A stretch of DNA of 8,700 nt. Origin: Gordonia sp. (in: high G+C Gram-positive bacteria) (GTDB lineage Bacteria > Actinomycetota > Actinomycetes > Mycobacteriales > Mycobacteriaceae). Below the pieces are notes generated by a model. That model ran no database searches. It had not been told where the DNA came from and saw only the letters and a list, made by a program, of their open reading frames with translations. Made by a program: the position numbers and the translations under genes. Below, one piece after another: positions 1 through 5,326 of the stretch. The DNA lies in contig JASLJL010000179.1 in NCBI GenBank assembly GCA_030152405.1, positions 1-8,700 of the forward strand, written 5' to 3'. Every line of letters starts with the position of its first letter. The stretch's first letter is position 1.

Positions 1-516
1 CGCCACCAGATCAGCACGGCAGCCCGCAATCTCTGGCTCGTCGCCATCATGCTGATCCTGTTCTCGTTCGTCTTCATCGCCGCCGAACGCATCGGCACCC
101 GCTCGAAGTCGCTGGAGACGATGACGCGACGCGACGCGATCGCGATGGGCCTCGCCCAGTGCCTGGCCCTGATCCCCGGCGTCTCCCGCTCCGGCGCCAC
201 CGCGTCGGCGGGCCTGTTCGTCGGCATGGAGCGGCCCGCCGCGTTCCGCTTCTCGTTCCTGATCGCCATCCCCGCAGTCGTGGCGTCGGGTCTGTTCAGC
301 CTCAAGGACGCGTTCGAGCCGAGCGACGGGGTCACCGCATCGGGCCCGCAGATCTTCGTCGCCACGGCGATCGCGTTCGTGCTGGGCTACGTGTCGATCG
401 CGTGGCTGCTCAAGTTCGTCTCCCACCATTCGCTCGCGTGGTTCGCCGGCTACCGCATCGCCCTCGGCCTGCTGGTGATCGCACTGCTCGCCAGTGGCGT
501 GGTGTCCGCGACGTGA
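1..516 (+). CDS. uppP: Undecaprenyl-pyrophosphate phosphatase UppP (BacA family), 5'-truncated by window edge
   Basis: UppP is an integral membrane phosphatase that converts undecaprenyl pyrophosphate to the monophosphate, recycling the lipid carrier for peptidoglycan and other envelope polymers. Only the C-terminal 171 residues are here; the family is usually about 270-290 residues, so roughly 100 N-terminal residues, including the first catalytic motif (E/QxxxE), lie upstream. The reading frame is open from base 1. The diagnostic second motif PGVSRSGAT is at fragment residues 59-67 (bases 175-201), with R63 the expected catalytic arginine. Hydrophobic segments at about residues 11-28, 87-101, 118-140 and 150-168 fit the C-terminal membrane helices, and the final one carries the family's YRI..G pattern. 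The stop TGA overlaps the next gene's GTG start (GTGA, 513-516), suggesting co-translation with the downstream phosphatase. Identity is confident; the missing start is only a window effect. Confidence 0.95.
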   Translation, partial: RHQISTAARNLWLVAIMLILFSFVFIAAERIGTRSKSLETMTRRDAIAMGLAQCLALIPGVSRSGATASAGLFVGMERPAAFRFSFLIAIPAVVASGLFSLKDAFEPSDGVTASGPQIFVATAIAFVLGYVSIAWLLKFVSHHSLAWFAGYRIALGLLVIALLASGVVSAT

Positions 517-1187
517 CGGTCATCCTGGTCCGCCACGGGCGGTCGACCGCGAACACGTCCGGCGTCCTCGCCGGACGGACACCGGGCGTCGCACTGGACG
601 ACGTGGGACGGGCTCAAGCGGAGGCGCTGGTCGGACGCCTCGGCGACGTCACCGACCGGCTGTCCGCCGTGATCCGCTCGCCGCTGCAGCGCTGCGGCGA
701 GACCGTCGCTCCGCTCATCGACCATCTCGGCGGCCCGGCGGCCGTCGAGGACGAACGTCTCGCCGAGGTCGACTACGGCGACTGGAGCGGTCGGAAGCTG
801 TCCGAACTCGTCGACGAACCACTGTGGCGAACCGTCCAACGGCACCCGTCGGCGGCGGTGTTTCCCGGCGGCGAGGGCCTGGCCGACGTGTCGCGGCGTG
901 CGTCGGCGGCGATCCGGGAGTTGGATCGTGTGCACGGGGGAGACGACGGCAACGGGGTGTGGCTGGCCTGTTCGCACGGCGACGTCATCAAGAGCGTCAT
1001 CGCCGATGCGTACGGAATGCACCTGGACTCGTTCCAGCGGATCGTCGTCGATCCCGCGTCGATCACGGTGATCCGGTACGCGCGTGACCGGCCGTACGTG
1101 TTGACCGTCAACAACCCGGGCGCACTCGTCCTGCCCGCACCCCGACATCACTCCGACGCGGACGTCGGCGGCGGCCGGGGCGCGTAG
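513..1187 (+). CDS. Histidine phosphatase superfamily protein (MSMEG_4193 / Rv2135c-like 'phosphomutase')
   Basis: This 224-residue protein belongs to the histidine phosphatase (phosphoglycerate mutase-like) superfamily, which transfers phosphate through a phosphohistidine. Visible active-site elements are the N-terminal RHG at residues 7-9 (H8 nucleophile), the SPLQR segment with R60, the acidic E85 in LAEVDYGDW, and the second histidine in SHG at 154-156 (H155). GTG 513 is chosen because it places RHG six residues from the N-terminus, as is usual, and forms a GTGA overlap with the uppP stop; the upstream in-frame sequence has no family resemblance. It matches the actinobacterial MSMEG_4193-type family, often labelled phosphoglycerate mutase. 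I recall acid phosphatase activity being reported for the M. tuberculosis homologue Rv2135c; the physiological substrate is not known to me. DUF3090 follows after 33 bases. The fold is sure; the substrate is not, and glycolytic mutase activity is unlikely from this context. Confidence 0.9.
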   Translation: MTVILVRHGRSTANTSGVLAGRTPGVALDDVGRAQAEALVGRLGDVTDRLSAVIRSPLQRCGETVAPLIDHLGGPAAVEDERLAEVDYGDWSGRKLSELVDEPLWRTVQRHPSAAVFPGGEGLADVSRRASAAIRELDRVHGGDDGNGVWLACSHGDVIKSVIADAYGMHLDSFQRIVVDPASITVIRYARDRPYVLTVNNPGALVLPAPRHHSDADVGGGRGA

Positions 1188-1203
1188 CGTGGAATCCATC
1201 AGC

Positions 1204-1215
1204 AGGAAGGCGGAG
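1204..1215 (+). promoter_or_regulatory. Ribosome-binding site of the DUF3090 gene
   Basis: Two purine-rich matches to the anti-Shine-Dalgarno lie before GTG 1221: AGGAAGG at 1204-1210 and GGAG at 1212-1215, the latter 5 bases from the start. This fixes GTG as the start although it is not ATG. A TANNNT hexamer (TAGCGT, 1185-1190) overlaps the stop codon of the preceding gene and could be an internal -10 box, but I see no good -35 and do not call a promoter. Confidence 0.7.
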
Positions 1216-1220
1216 TATCA

Positions 1221-1913
1221 GTGGCGCGCACGATTCATGAGTTCCGGAAGCCGGGCCGATTCGTCGCGGGGACCGTCGGCGTCCCCGGGGACCGGACGTT
1301 CTTCCTGCAGGTCTCGCAGGACCAGCGGCTGATGAGCGTCGAGCTGGAGAAGCAGCAGGTGCTGATCCTGGCCGATCGCCTCGGCTATCTGCTCGACGAG
1401 GTCGCCCGTCGCTTCGGCGCACCCGTTCCGCCGGAGACGGATCTCGTCGCCGACACCGACCCGCTCGCGAACCCGATCGACGCCGAGTTCCGCGTCGGCT
1501 CGATGGGACTCGGGTGGGACGCCGAAGCCTCGTCCGTCGTGGTCGAGCTGCTCGCGGTCACCGAGCAGCCGCTCGACGAGAGCGTGATCCTCGACGACAC
1601 CGAGGACGGTCCGGACACGGTGCGGGTGTTCCTCTCGGCGGCCGCCGCCCGACAGTTCAGCGCGCGGTCGATGCGAGTGATCGCCGCCGGCCGCCCACTG
1701 TGTCCGCTGTGCGCGATGCCGCTCGACGCGTCCGGGCACATCTGTGCGCGGACCAACGGGTACAAGCGGGACGTCGAGTTCTCGCGTTCGAGCGAGTTCG
1801 TCGACCCGGAGGTGCTCGCCGCACTGGGGCGAGCGGTGCCCGGACTCGACGCGTCCTTCACCGTCGACCAGTCGGAGTCCGACGACGATGACGAGGACGA
1901 CAGTCCCGAGTGA
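1221..1913 (+). CDS. DUF3090 family protein with CxxC/HxC zinc-like motif
   Basis: This 230-residue protein matches the actinobacterial DUF3090 family (Rv2134c-like), of unknown function. The N-terminal part is a soluble mixed alpha/beta sequence with no signal peptide or membrane segment. Near the C-terminus, C161-x2-C164 and H173-x-C175 within CPLCAMPLDASGHICAR resemble a small zinc-binding knuckle; the metal is inferred, not shown. The last 15 residues form a strongly acidic tail (DDDDEDD at 221-227) that probably is disordered. The GTG start is supported by a good ribosome-binding site. The stop TGA overlaps the next gene's GTG start as GTGA (1910-1913), so translation of this protein and the kinase-like protein is likely coupled, which argues for a shared process or a complex. 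The family assignment is from recalled sequence pattern and gene order. Confidence 0.85.
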   Translation: MARTIHEFRKPGRFVAGTVGVPGDRTFFLQVSQDQRLMSVELEKQQVLILADRLGYLLDEVARRFGAPVPPETDLVADTDPLANPIDAEFRVGSMGLGWDAEASSVVVELLAVTEQPLDESVILDDTEDGPDTVRVFLSAAAARQFSARSMRVIAAGRPLCPLCAMPLDASGHICARTNGYKRDVEFSRSSEFVDPEVLAALGRAVPGLDASFTVDQSESDDDDEDDSPE

Positions 1914-2713
1914 ACTCTCGAATCCTCGAGGTCCTCGCAGGCGGGGACCTGACATTCGTGGGTCGGATCCCCACCGCGAGCAACCTCACCCTGGCGTGCC
2001 GCGTCGGCGATCTGATGTGCGTCTACAAACCGATCCGCGGCGAAGCGCCGCTGTGGGACTTCCCCGACGGCACGCTCGCCGGGCGTGAGGTGGCGGCTTA
2101 CCTGATCAGCGAGGCGCTCGGCTGGGGGGTGGTGCCCGAGACCGTGCTTCGCGACGCCGGGCCCGCCGAGGCCGACCTCGGGCCGGGCATGGCCCAACGG
2201 TGGATTCACGCACCCGACGAGCCGCGCGGTCCCGAACCGGTCGACCTCGTACCGATCGACGCGGTCGGCGACGACGTGATCCCGATCCTGCGCGCCTACG
2301 ACGAGGACGGTGCGCTCGTCGCACTCGTGCACGCCGACACCCCGGAGCTCCGTCGCCTCGCCGTGTTCGACGTGGTCGTCAACAACGCCGATCGCAAGGG
2401 CGGGCACATCCTCACTGACGCCGACGGCCGCTTGTATGGAATCGACCACGGGATCTGCCTCCACGAGGACGACAAACTCCGGACGGTCCTGTGGGGATGG
2501 GCGGGTGCGCCCGTGCCCGACGAACTGGTCGACGACCTGCACCGTCTCGCGGGCCGGCTCGCCGATTCGGACGACGAGCTCACCGTTCGACTCGGGACCC
2601 TGATCACCGCCGCCGAGATCGCCGCCCTGCGCGCACGCACCTGCGCTCTGGCGGACGGTGCGGACCTGCCGTCGCCGCCCGGCGAGCGTGCGATCCCGTG
2701 GCCGCCCTTCTGA
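1910..2713 (+). CDS. SCO1664 family protein, kinase-like (distant PI3/PI4-kinase / HipA-like fold)
   Basis: This 267-residue protein resembles the SCO1664/Rv2133c family found mainly in Actinobacteria. Its motifs fit a divergent kinase fold. VYKP has K40 in the position of an ATP-binding lysine. DVVVNNADRKGGH (154-166) resembles a catalytic loop with D154, N159, D161 and R162. YGIDHG (176-181) has D179 where a metal-binding DxG-type aspartate would be. An early segment, GRIPTASN (18-25), may form the nucleotide loop. The family is known to hit the PI3/PI4-kinase profile weakly; no activity or substrate is known to me. There is no membrane segment. No ribosome-binding site precedes GTG 1910, which fits translational coupling to DUF3090 through the GTGA overlap. 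It could act as a protein or small-molecule kinase, or be an inactive nucleotide-binding relative. Family call is good; function is open. Confidence 0.82.
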   Translation: MNSRILEVLAGGDLTFVGRIPTASNLTLACRVGDLMCVYKPIRGEAPLWDFPDGTLAGREVAAYLISEALGWGVVPETVLRDAGPAEADLGPGMAQRWIHAPDEPRGPEPVDLVPIDAVGDDVIPILRAYDEDGALVALVHADTPELRRLAVFDVVVNNADRKGGHILTDADGRLYGIDHGICLHEDDKLRTVLWGWAGAPVPDELVDDLHRLAGRLADSDDELTVRLGTLITAAEIAALRARTCALADGADLPSPPGERAIPWPPF

Positions 2714-2763
2714 TCTGACGCGGGCAACGACGGCCCGTTCGACGGCGGCCCCCGTGTGGGACA

Positions 2764-2776
2764 TACAGTTGTTCCC
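2764..2776 (+). promoter_or_regulatory. Probable promoter of mshC giving a leaderless or near-leaderless mRNA
   Basis: A TANNNT -10 hexamer, TACAGT, lies at 2764-2769, and seven bases separate it from ATG 2777, so transcription would be expected to start at or next to the start codon. No Shine-Dalgarno sequence occurs between 2714 and 2776, which agrees with leaderless translation, common in Mycobacteriales. The -35 is poor: TTCGAC at 2738-2743 is 20 bases upstream, longer than ideal. Inferred from sequence only. Confidence 0.5.
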
Positions 2777-4027
2777 ATGCAGTCGTGGCCGTCGCCCCAG
2801 ATCCCGTCCGTCCCCGGCGCCTCACCGGCTCTCCGCCTGTTCGATACGTCGTCCAAGCAGGTGTCGCCCCTCGCGCCCGGACCGGTCGCCGGGATGTACG
2901 TCTGCGGGATCACCCCGTACGACGCCACCCATCTCGGCCACGCCGCGACCTACGTGACGTTCGACCTGATCAACCGCGTCCTGCGCGATCAGGGGCACGA
3001 CGTCCACTACGTGCAGAACATCACCGACGTCGACGACCCGCTGTTCGAGCGGGCCGAACGCGACGGCGTCGACTGGCGCGACCTCGGCTCCCGGGAGATC
3101 GATCTCTTCCGCGAGGACATGGCGGCGCTGCGCGTGCTCCCGCCACGCGACTACATCGGCGCTATGGAGTCCGTCGACGAGGTGATCATCGCCGTCGGAC
3201 GGCTCCTGGACAACGGGTCGGCCTACGTGGTCGACGACTCCGAGTACCCCGATGTCTACTTCAGCGTCGACGCGACCGAGCAGTTCGGCTACGAATCGGG
3301 CTACGACGCCGAGACGATGGCGACGTTCTTCGCCGAACGCGGCGGTGACCCGGACCGGGCAGGCAAGCGCCACCCCCTCGACGCTCTGCTGTGGCGCGTC
3401 CAGCGTCCCGGCGAGCCGTCCTGGGAGTCGCCGTTCGGCGCCGGTCGGCCCGGATGGCACATCGAGTGCTCGGCCATCGCCCTCAACCGGCTCGGCATGG
3501 CGTTCGACGTTCAGGGCGGCGGCAGCGACCTGATCTTCCCGCATCACGAGTTCTCCGCCGCACACGCCGAGGCGGAGACGGGGGAGCGTCGCTTCGCGCG
3601 CCACTACGTGCACACCGGCATGATCGGGCTCGACGGCGAGAAGATGTCGAAGAGCCTGGGCAATCTCGTGAAGGTGTCGGTGCTGCGCCGCGACGGGGTC
3701 GATCCCGGCGCCGTGCGCCTGGGCCTGATCAGCGGGCACTACCGCGACGACCGCATGTGGACCGATCAGGTGCTCTCCGACGGCGAGCGTCGTCTCGCCA
3801 CCTGGCGCCGGGCGGCCGCCCTGCCCACCGGCCCGGACGCCACCGACACCGTCGCGCGCCTGCGGCAGCATCTCGCCGACGATCTGGACACCCCGAAGGC
3901 CCTCGCCGCCGTCGACGCGTGGGCGGCCGACGCCATCCTCGGCATCGGATCGTCCACCGAGGCCCCCGGAACGATCGCCGACGCCGTGGACGCACTGCTC
4001 GGCGTCGACGTCGCACCGACCAGGTAG
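2777..4027 (+). CDS. mshC: MshC, L-cysteine:1D-myo-inosityl 2-amino-2-deoxy-alpha-D-glucopyranoside ligase
   Basis: MshC makes the ATP-dependent amide bond between cysteine and GlcN-Ins in mycothiol biosynthesis, in the cytoplasm. The 416-residue protein is a class I cysteinyl-tRNA-synthetase relative of normal length for mycobacterial MshC (about 412-414). The HIGH-type motif is HLGH at 52-55 and the KMSKS motif is at 289-293. The zinc/cysteine-binding residues known from the M. smegmatis enzyme are present at the same positions: C43, C231 and H256, with T46 and W227 also conserved. Strings such as [20 protein letters not shown] and [13 protein letters not shown] separate MshC from CysS, as does the absence of a long anticodon-binding C-terminus. 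ATG 2777 is preferred because MQSW is the typical MshC N-terminus; GTG 2756 would add seven atypical residues and overlap the predicted -10 box. A small gene follows after 8 bases, probably in the same transcript. M. tuberculosis has cysQ directly before mshC; here it is absent. Confidence 0.96.
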   Translation: MQSWPSPQIPSVPGASPALRLFDTSSKQVSPLAPGPVAGMYVCGITPYDATHLGHAATYVTFDLINRVLRDQGHDVHYVQNITDVDDPLFERAERDGVDWRDLGSREIDLFREDMAALRVLPPRDYIGAMESVDEVIIAVGRLLDNGSAYVVDDSEYPDVYFSVDATEQFGYESGYDAETMATFFAERGGDPDRAGKRHPLDALLWRVQRPGEPSWESPFGAGRPGWHIECSAIALNRLGMAFDVQGGGSDLIFPHHEFSAAHAEAETGERRFARHYVHTGMIGLDGEKMSKSLGNLVKVSVLRRDGVDPGAVRLGLISGHYRDDRMWTDQVLSDGERRLATWRRAAALPTGPDATDTVARLRQHLADDLDTPKALAAVDAWAADAILGIGSSTEAPGTIADAVDALLGVDVAPTR

Positions 4028-4031
4028 GAGA
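4026..4031 (+). promoter_or_regulatory. Strong ribosome-binding site of the small gene downstream of mshC
   Basis: AGGAGA begins inside the TAG stop codon of mshC; its GGAG core (4027-4030) is 5 bases from ATG 4036. This is the clearest Shine-Dalgarno in the window and fixes the start of the 102-residue protein. It also indicates independent re-initiation after mshC on a shared mRNA. Confidence 0.75.
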
Positions 4032-4035
4032 GCCG

Positions 4036-4344
4036 ATGGCCCGCATCACGCAGATCCCCACCGGAACGTCCGACGGAGTGTGGACCGTCGTGACTCACAC
4101 GTCCACCTACGTCCTCGACTTCGAGGAGATGACGCTCCTGCGCGCGCCGGGCGTCGGGCGCAACGACGACGAGCGGTGGGAGGTCAGCGAACTGCGCCGC
4201 GACTCGCAGGACATCCCGCTGATCGGCGTCAAACACTGCACGGTCGGGGAGCCCGCTCAATTCTGGGTGACCGCCGCCGACGATCCCGACGTCCGGACCT
4301 GGCGGATCACCACTCCCGTCGTCGAGATCGAACGGATCGGCTGA
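4036..4344 (+). CDS. Conserved small hypothetical protein (102 aa) cotranscribed with mshC
   Basis: I do not recognise a named family. The start ATG 4036 follows a strong ribosome-binding site, 8 bases after the mshC stop, so the two genes are very likely one transcript. The protein is soluble, without signal peptide or membrane helix, and looks beta-rich: alternating hydrophobic runs at WTVVT (16-20), TYVLDFEEMTLLR (24-36), QFWVTA (75-80) and TTPVVEIERI (92-101). The pattern 'T-x-S-T-Y-x-L-D' followed by an R-A-P-G turn looks like small actinobacterial hypothetical proteins I have seen, which probably form a compact beta barrel or sandwich. A single cysteine (C68) is present, so no metal site is evident. 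A role linked to mycothiol or thiol metabolism is suggested only by position. That it is a real gene is well supported by start signal, codon use and compact spacing. Confidence 0.8.
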   Translation: MARITQIPTGTSDGVWTVVTHTSTYVLDFEEMTLLRAPGVGRNDDERWEVSELRRDSQDIPLIGVKHCTVGEPAQFWVTAADDPDVRTWRITTPVVEIERIG

Positions 4345-4370
4345 GCCGCCGGTCTCCCGGGGGCGTCGGA
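4345..4370 (+). other. Short convergent intergenic gap without a clear terminator
   Basis: Only 26 bases separate the stop of the small + strand gene from the stop of the PAC2 gene on the - strand. The sequence is GC-rich and contains CCGG-tctc-CCGG, at best a 4-bp stem, with no following T-run on either strand. I see no convincing intrinsic terminator, so transcription may end by Rho or run into the opposing gene. Confidence 0.5.
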
Positions 4371-5276
4371 TCAGTCCAGGCCCTCATTGCGTTTGCGCAG
4401 GTACTTCTCGAACTCGGCGGCCAGCACGTCTCCGTCGACCTCGACCATCGGGTCTTCGACGGACCCCGTGCCCTTGTCCGCCGAATCCGTCGAACCCCGC
4501 TCCGCGTCCTCGCGGTTCTCCAACTCGCGGACGTAGGCGGCCATGTCGTCGTCGTCCGACATCATGTCGTCGACGTCCTCCTGCCAGTCCTGCGCCTGCT
4601 GGTCGAGCCTGCCCAGATCGATCGGCACCTCGATGATCGGTTCCAGCCGGCGCAGCAGGGCGACGGTCGCCTTGGGGTTCGGCGGATGCGCGATGTAGTG
4701 CGGGACCGCGGCCCACAGGGAGATGGACGGCATTCCCGCCTGCACGAACGCGTCCTGCAGAACGCCGGTCACTCCGGTCGGACCCTCGTACGTGCTGGCC
4801 GACAGTCCGAATCGCTTCGCCGCGGCGCTGGTCTCGGCGGATGCGGACACCGGGACGGGCCGCGTGTGCGGCGTGTCGGCGAGCAGTGCGCCCAGGGTGA
4901 CGATCATCTCCACCTCCAGGGCCTCGGCGAGTTCGACGATCTGTGAGCAGAAGGCGCGCCAGCGAAGATTCGGTTCGGGACCGAGCAGGAAGACGACGTC
5001 GCGGTCCGCGTCGGGGCGGCGCGCGTACGACACGGACGTCGACGGCCACGCTATGCGACGCGTCACACCGTCCACATGGCTGATCGTCGGGCGAGTTGCC
5101 TGGTAGTCGTAGAAGTCGTCGCCGTCGATCTCGCGCAGATCGATCGCGTCCCAGGTCAGGGCCAGATGCTCGACGGCCGACGACGCCGCGTCACCCGCAT
5201 CGTTCCATCCGCCGAACGCGGCGATCATAACGGGACGACGCAGTGCGGGCAGGCCGGCCGGGCGTGACGAGTTCAT
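4371..5276 (-). CDS. PAC2 family protein (Rv2125-like)
   Basis: This 301-residue protein belongs to the PAC2 family, named after the eukaryotic proteasome assembly chaperone 2; the actinobacterial members (for example Rv2125) have no established function known to me. Recognisable features are the N-terminal RPVMIAAFGGWNDAGDAASSA region (14-34), the LLGPEPNLRWRAFC segment (97-110), TLGALLADTPHTRPVPV (127-143) and the PHYIAHPPNPKAT segment (192-204). Residues about 222-300 are low-complexity and charged: a predicted helix with DDMMSDDDDM (237-246) and a conserved-looking terminal EFEKYLRKRN. There is no signal peptide. ATG 5276 is chosen because it gives the family-like N-terminus and lies 7 bases from a -10 box; an in-frame ATG at 5333 would add 19 atypical residues and cross the metH start. 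It diverges from metH across 50 bases and converges on the mshC transcript. Actinobacteria have proteasomes, but a proteasome role here is unproven. Confidence 0.88.
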   Translation of the reverse strand: MNSSRPAGLPALRRPVMIAAFGGWNDAGDAASSAVEHLALTWDAIDLREIDGDDFYDYQATRPTISHVDGVTRRIAWPSTSVSYARRPDADRDVVFLLGPEPNLRWRAFCSQIVELAEALEVEMIVTLGALLADTPHTRPVPVSASAETSAAAKRFGLSASTYEGPTGVTGVLQDAFVQAGMPSISLWAAVPHYIAHPPNPKATVALLRRLEPIIEVPIDLGRLDQQAQDWQEDVDDMMSDDDDMAAYVRELENREDAERGSTDSADKGTGSVEDPMVEVDGDVLAAEFEKYLRKRNEGLD

Positions 5277-5283
5277 CGAGAAG

Positions 5284-5289
5284 AGCCTA
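5284..5289 (-). promoter_or_regulatory. -10 box of the PAC2 gene, leaderless promoter
   Basis: On the - strand TAGGCT (5289 down to 5284) matches TANNNT, with 7 bases between it and ATG 5276. There is no Shine-Dalgarno in that gap, so the transcript is predicted to begin at the start codon. The best -35-like hexamer is weak (TTCGCC, 5313-5308, 18-base spacer), falling in the inverted repeat shared with metH. Confidence 0.5.
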
Positions 5290-5292
5290 CGG

Positions 5293-5320
5293 TGGACGGC
5301 GTTCGACGGCGAACTACCCT
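5293..5320 (+). promoter_or_regulatory. Promoter of metH, leaderless
   Basis: TACCCT at 5315-5320 matches the TANNNT -10 box, with a possible -35 TGGACG (5293-5298) 16 bases upstream. Six bases separate the -10 from ATG 5327, and no ribosome-binding site is present, so metH mRNA is predicted to be leaderless. This leaves no room for a cobalamin or SAM riboswitch in the leader. The -10 is overlapped by CTAC-CCT-GTAG (5314-5324), a small perfect inverted repeat. Confidence 0.55.
5301..5314. repeat. Inverted repeat GTTCG-N4-CGAAC between the divergent -10 boxes (candidate operator)
   Basis: GTTCGACGGCGAAC has perfect 5-base arms around ACGG. It abuts the metH -10 box and is 11 bases from the PAC2 -10 box, a position suited to a regulator acting on both promoters. 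It also contains part of a 10-base direct repeat (GACGGCGTTC/GACGGCGAAC, 5295-5314). Arm order is opposite to the SOS box (CGAAC-N4-GTTCG). No regulator is assigned. Confidence 0.4.
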
Positions 5321-5326
5321 GTAGCC

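Noticed and set aside
1385..2764. A 459-codon - strand frame over DUF3090 and the kinase-like gene
   Set aside because: It covers two genes with recognisable families, GTG starts and overlap coupling; the antisense product has no family character.
2745..2773. SigR/SigH-type promoter (GGAAT-N18-GTT) before mshC
   Set aside because: GTT is present at 2768-2773, but no GGAAT-like -35 occurs at the proper distance.
2756..2776. GTG 2756 as the mshC start
   Set aside because: It would add seven residues not seen in MshC and contain the predicted -10; MQSW at 2777 is the typical N-terminus.
4345..4370. Bidirectional intrinsic terminator between the convergent genes
   Set aside because: Only a 4-bp stem (CCGG/CCGG) and no T-run on either strand.
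5301..5314. SOS (LexA) box before metH
   Set aside because: The actinobacterial SOS box has CGAAC-N4-GTTCG; here the arms are in the opposite order.
5277..5326. Cobalamin or SAM riboswitch upstream of metH
   Set aside because: The gap is only 50 bases, has no B12-box-like element, and the -10 lies 6 bases from ATG, leaving no leader.
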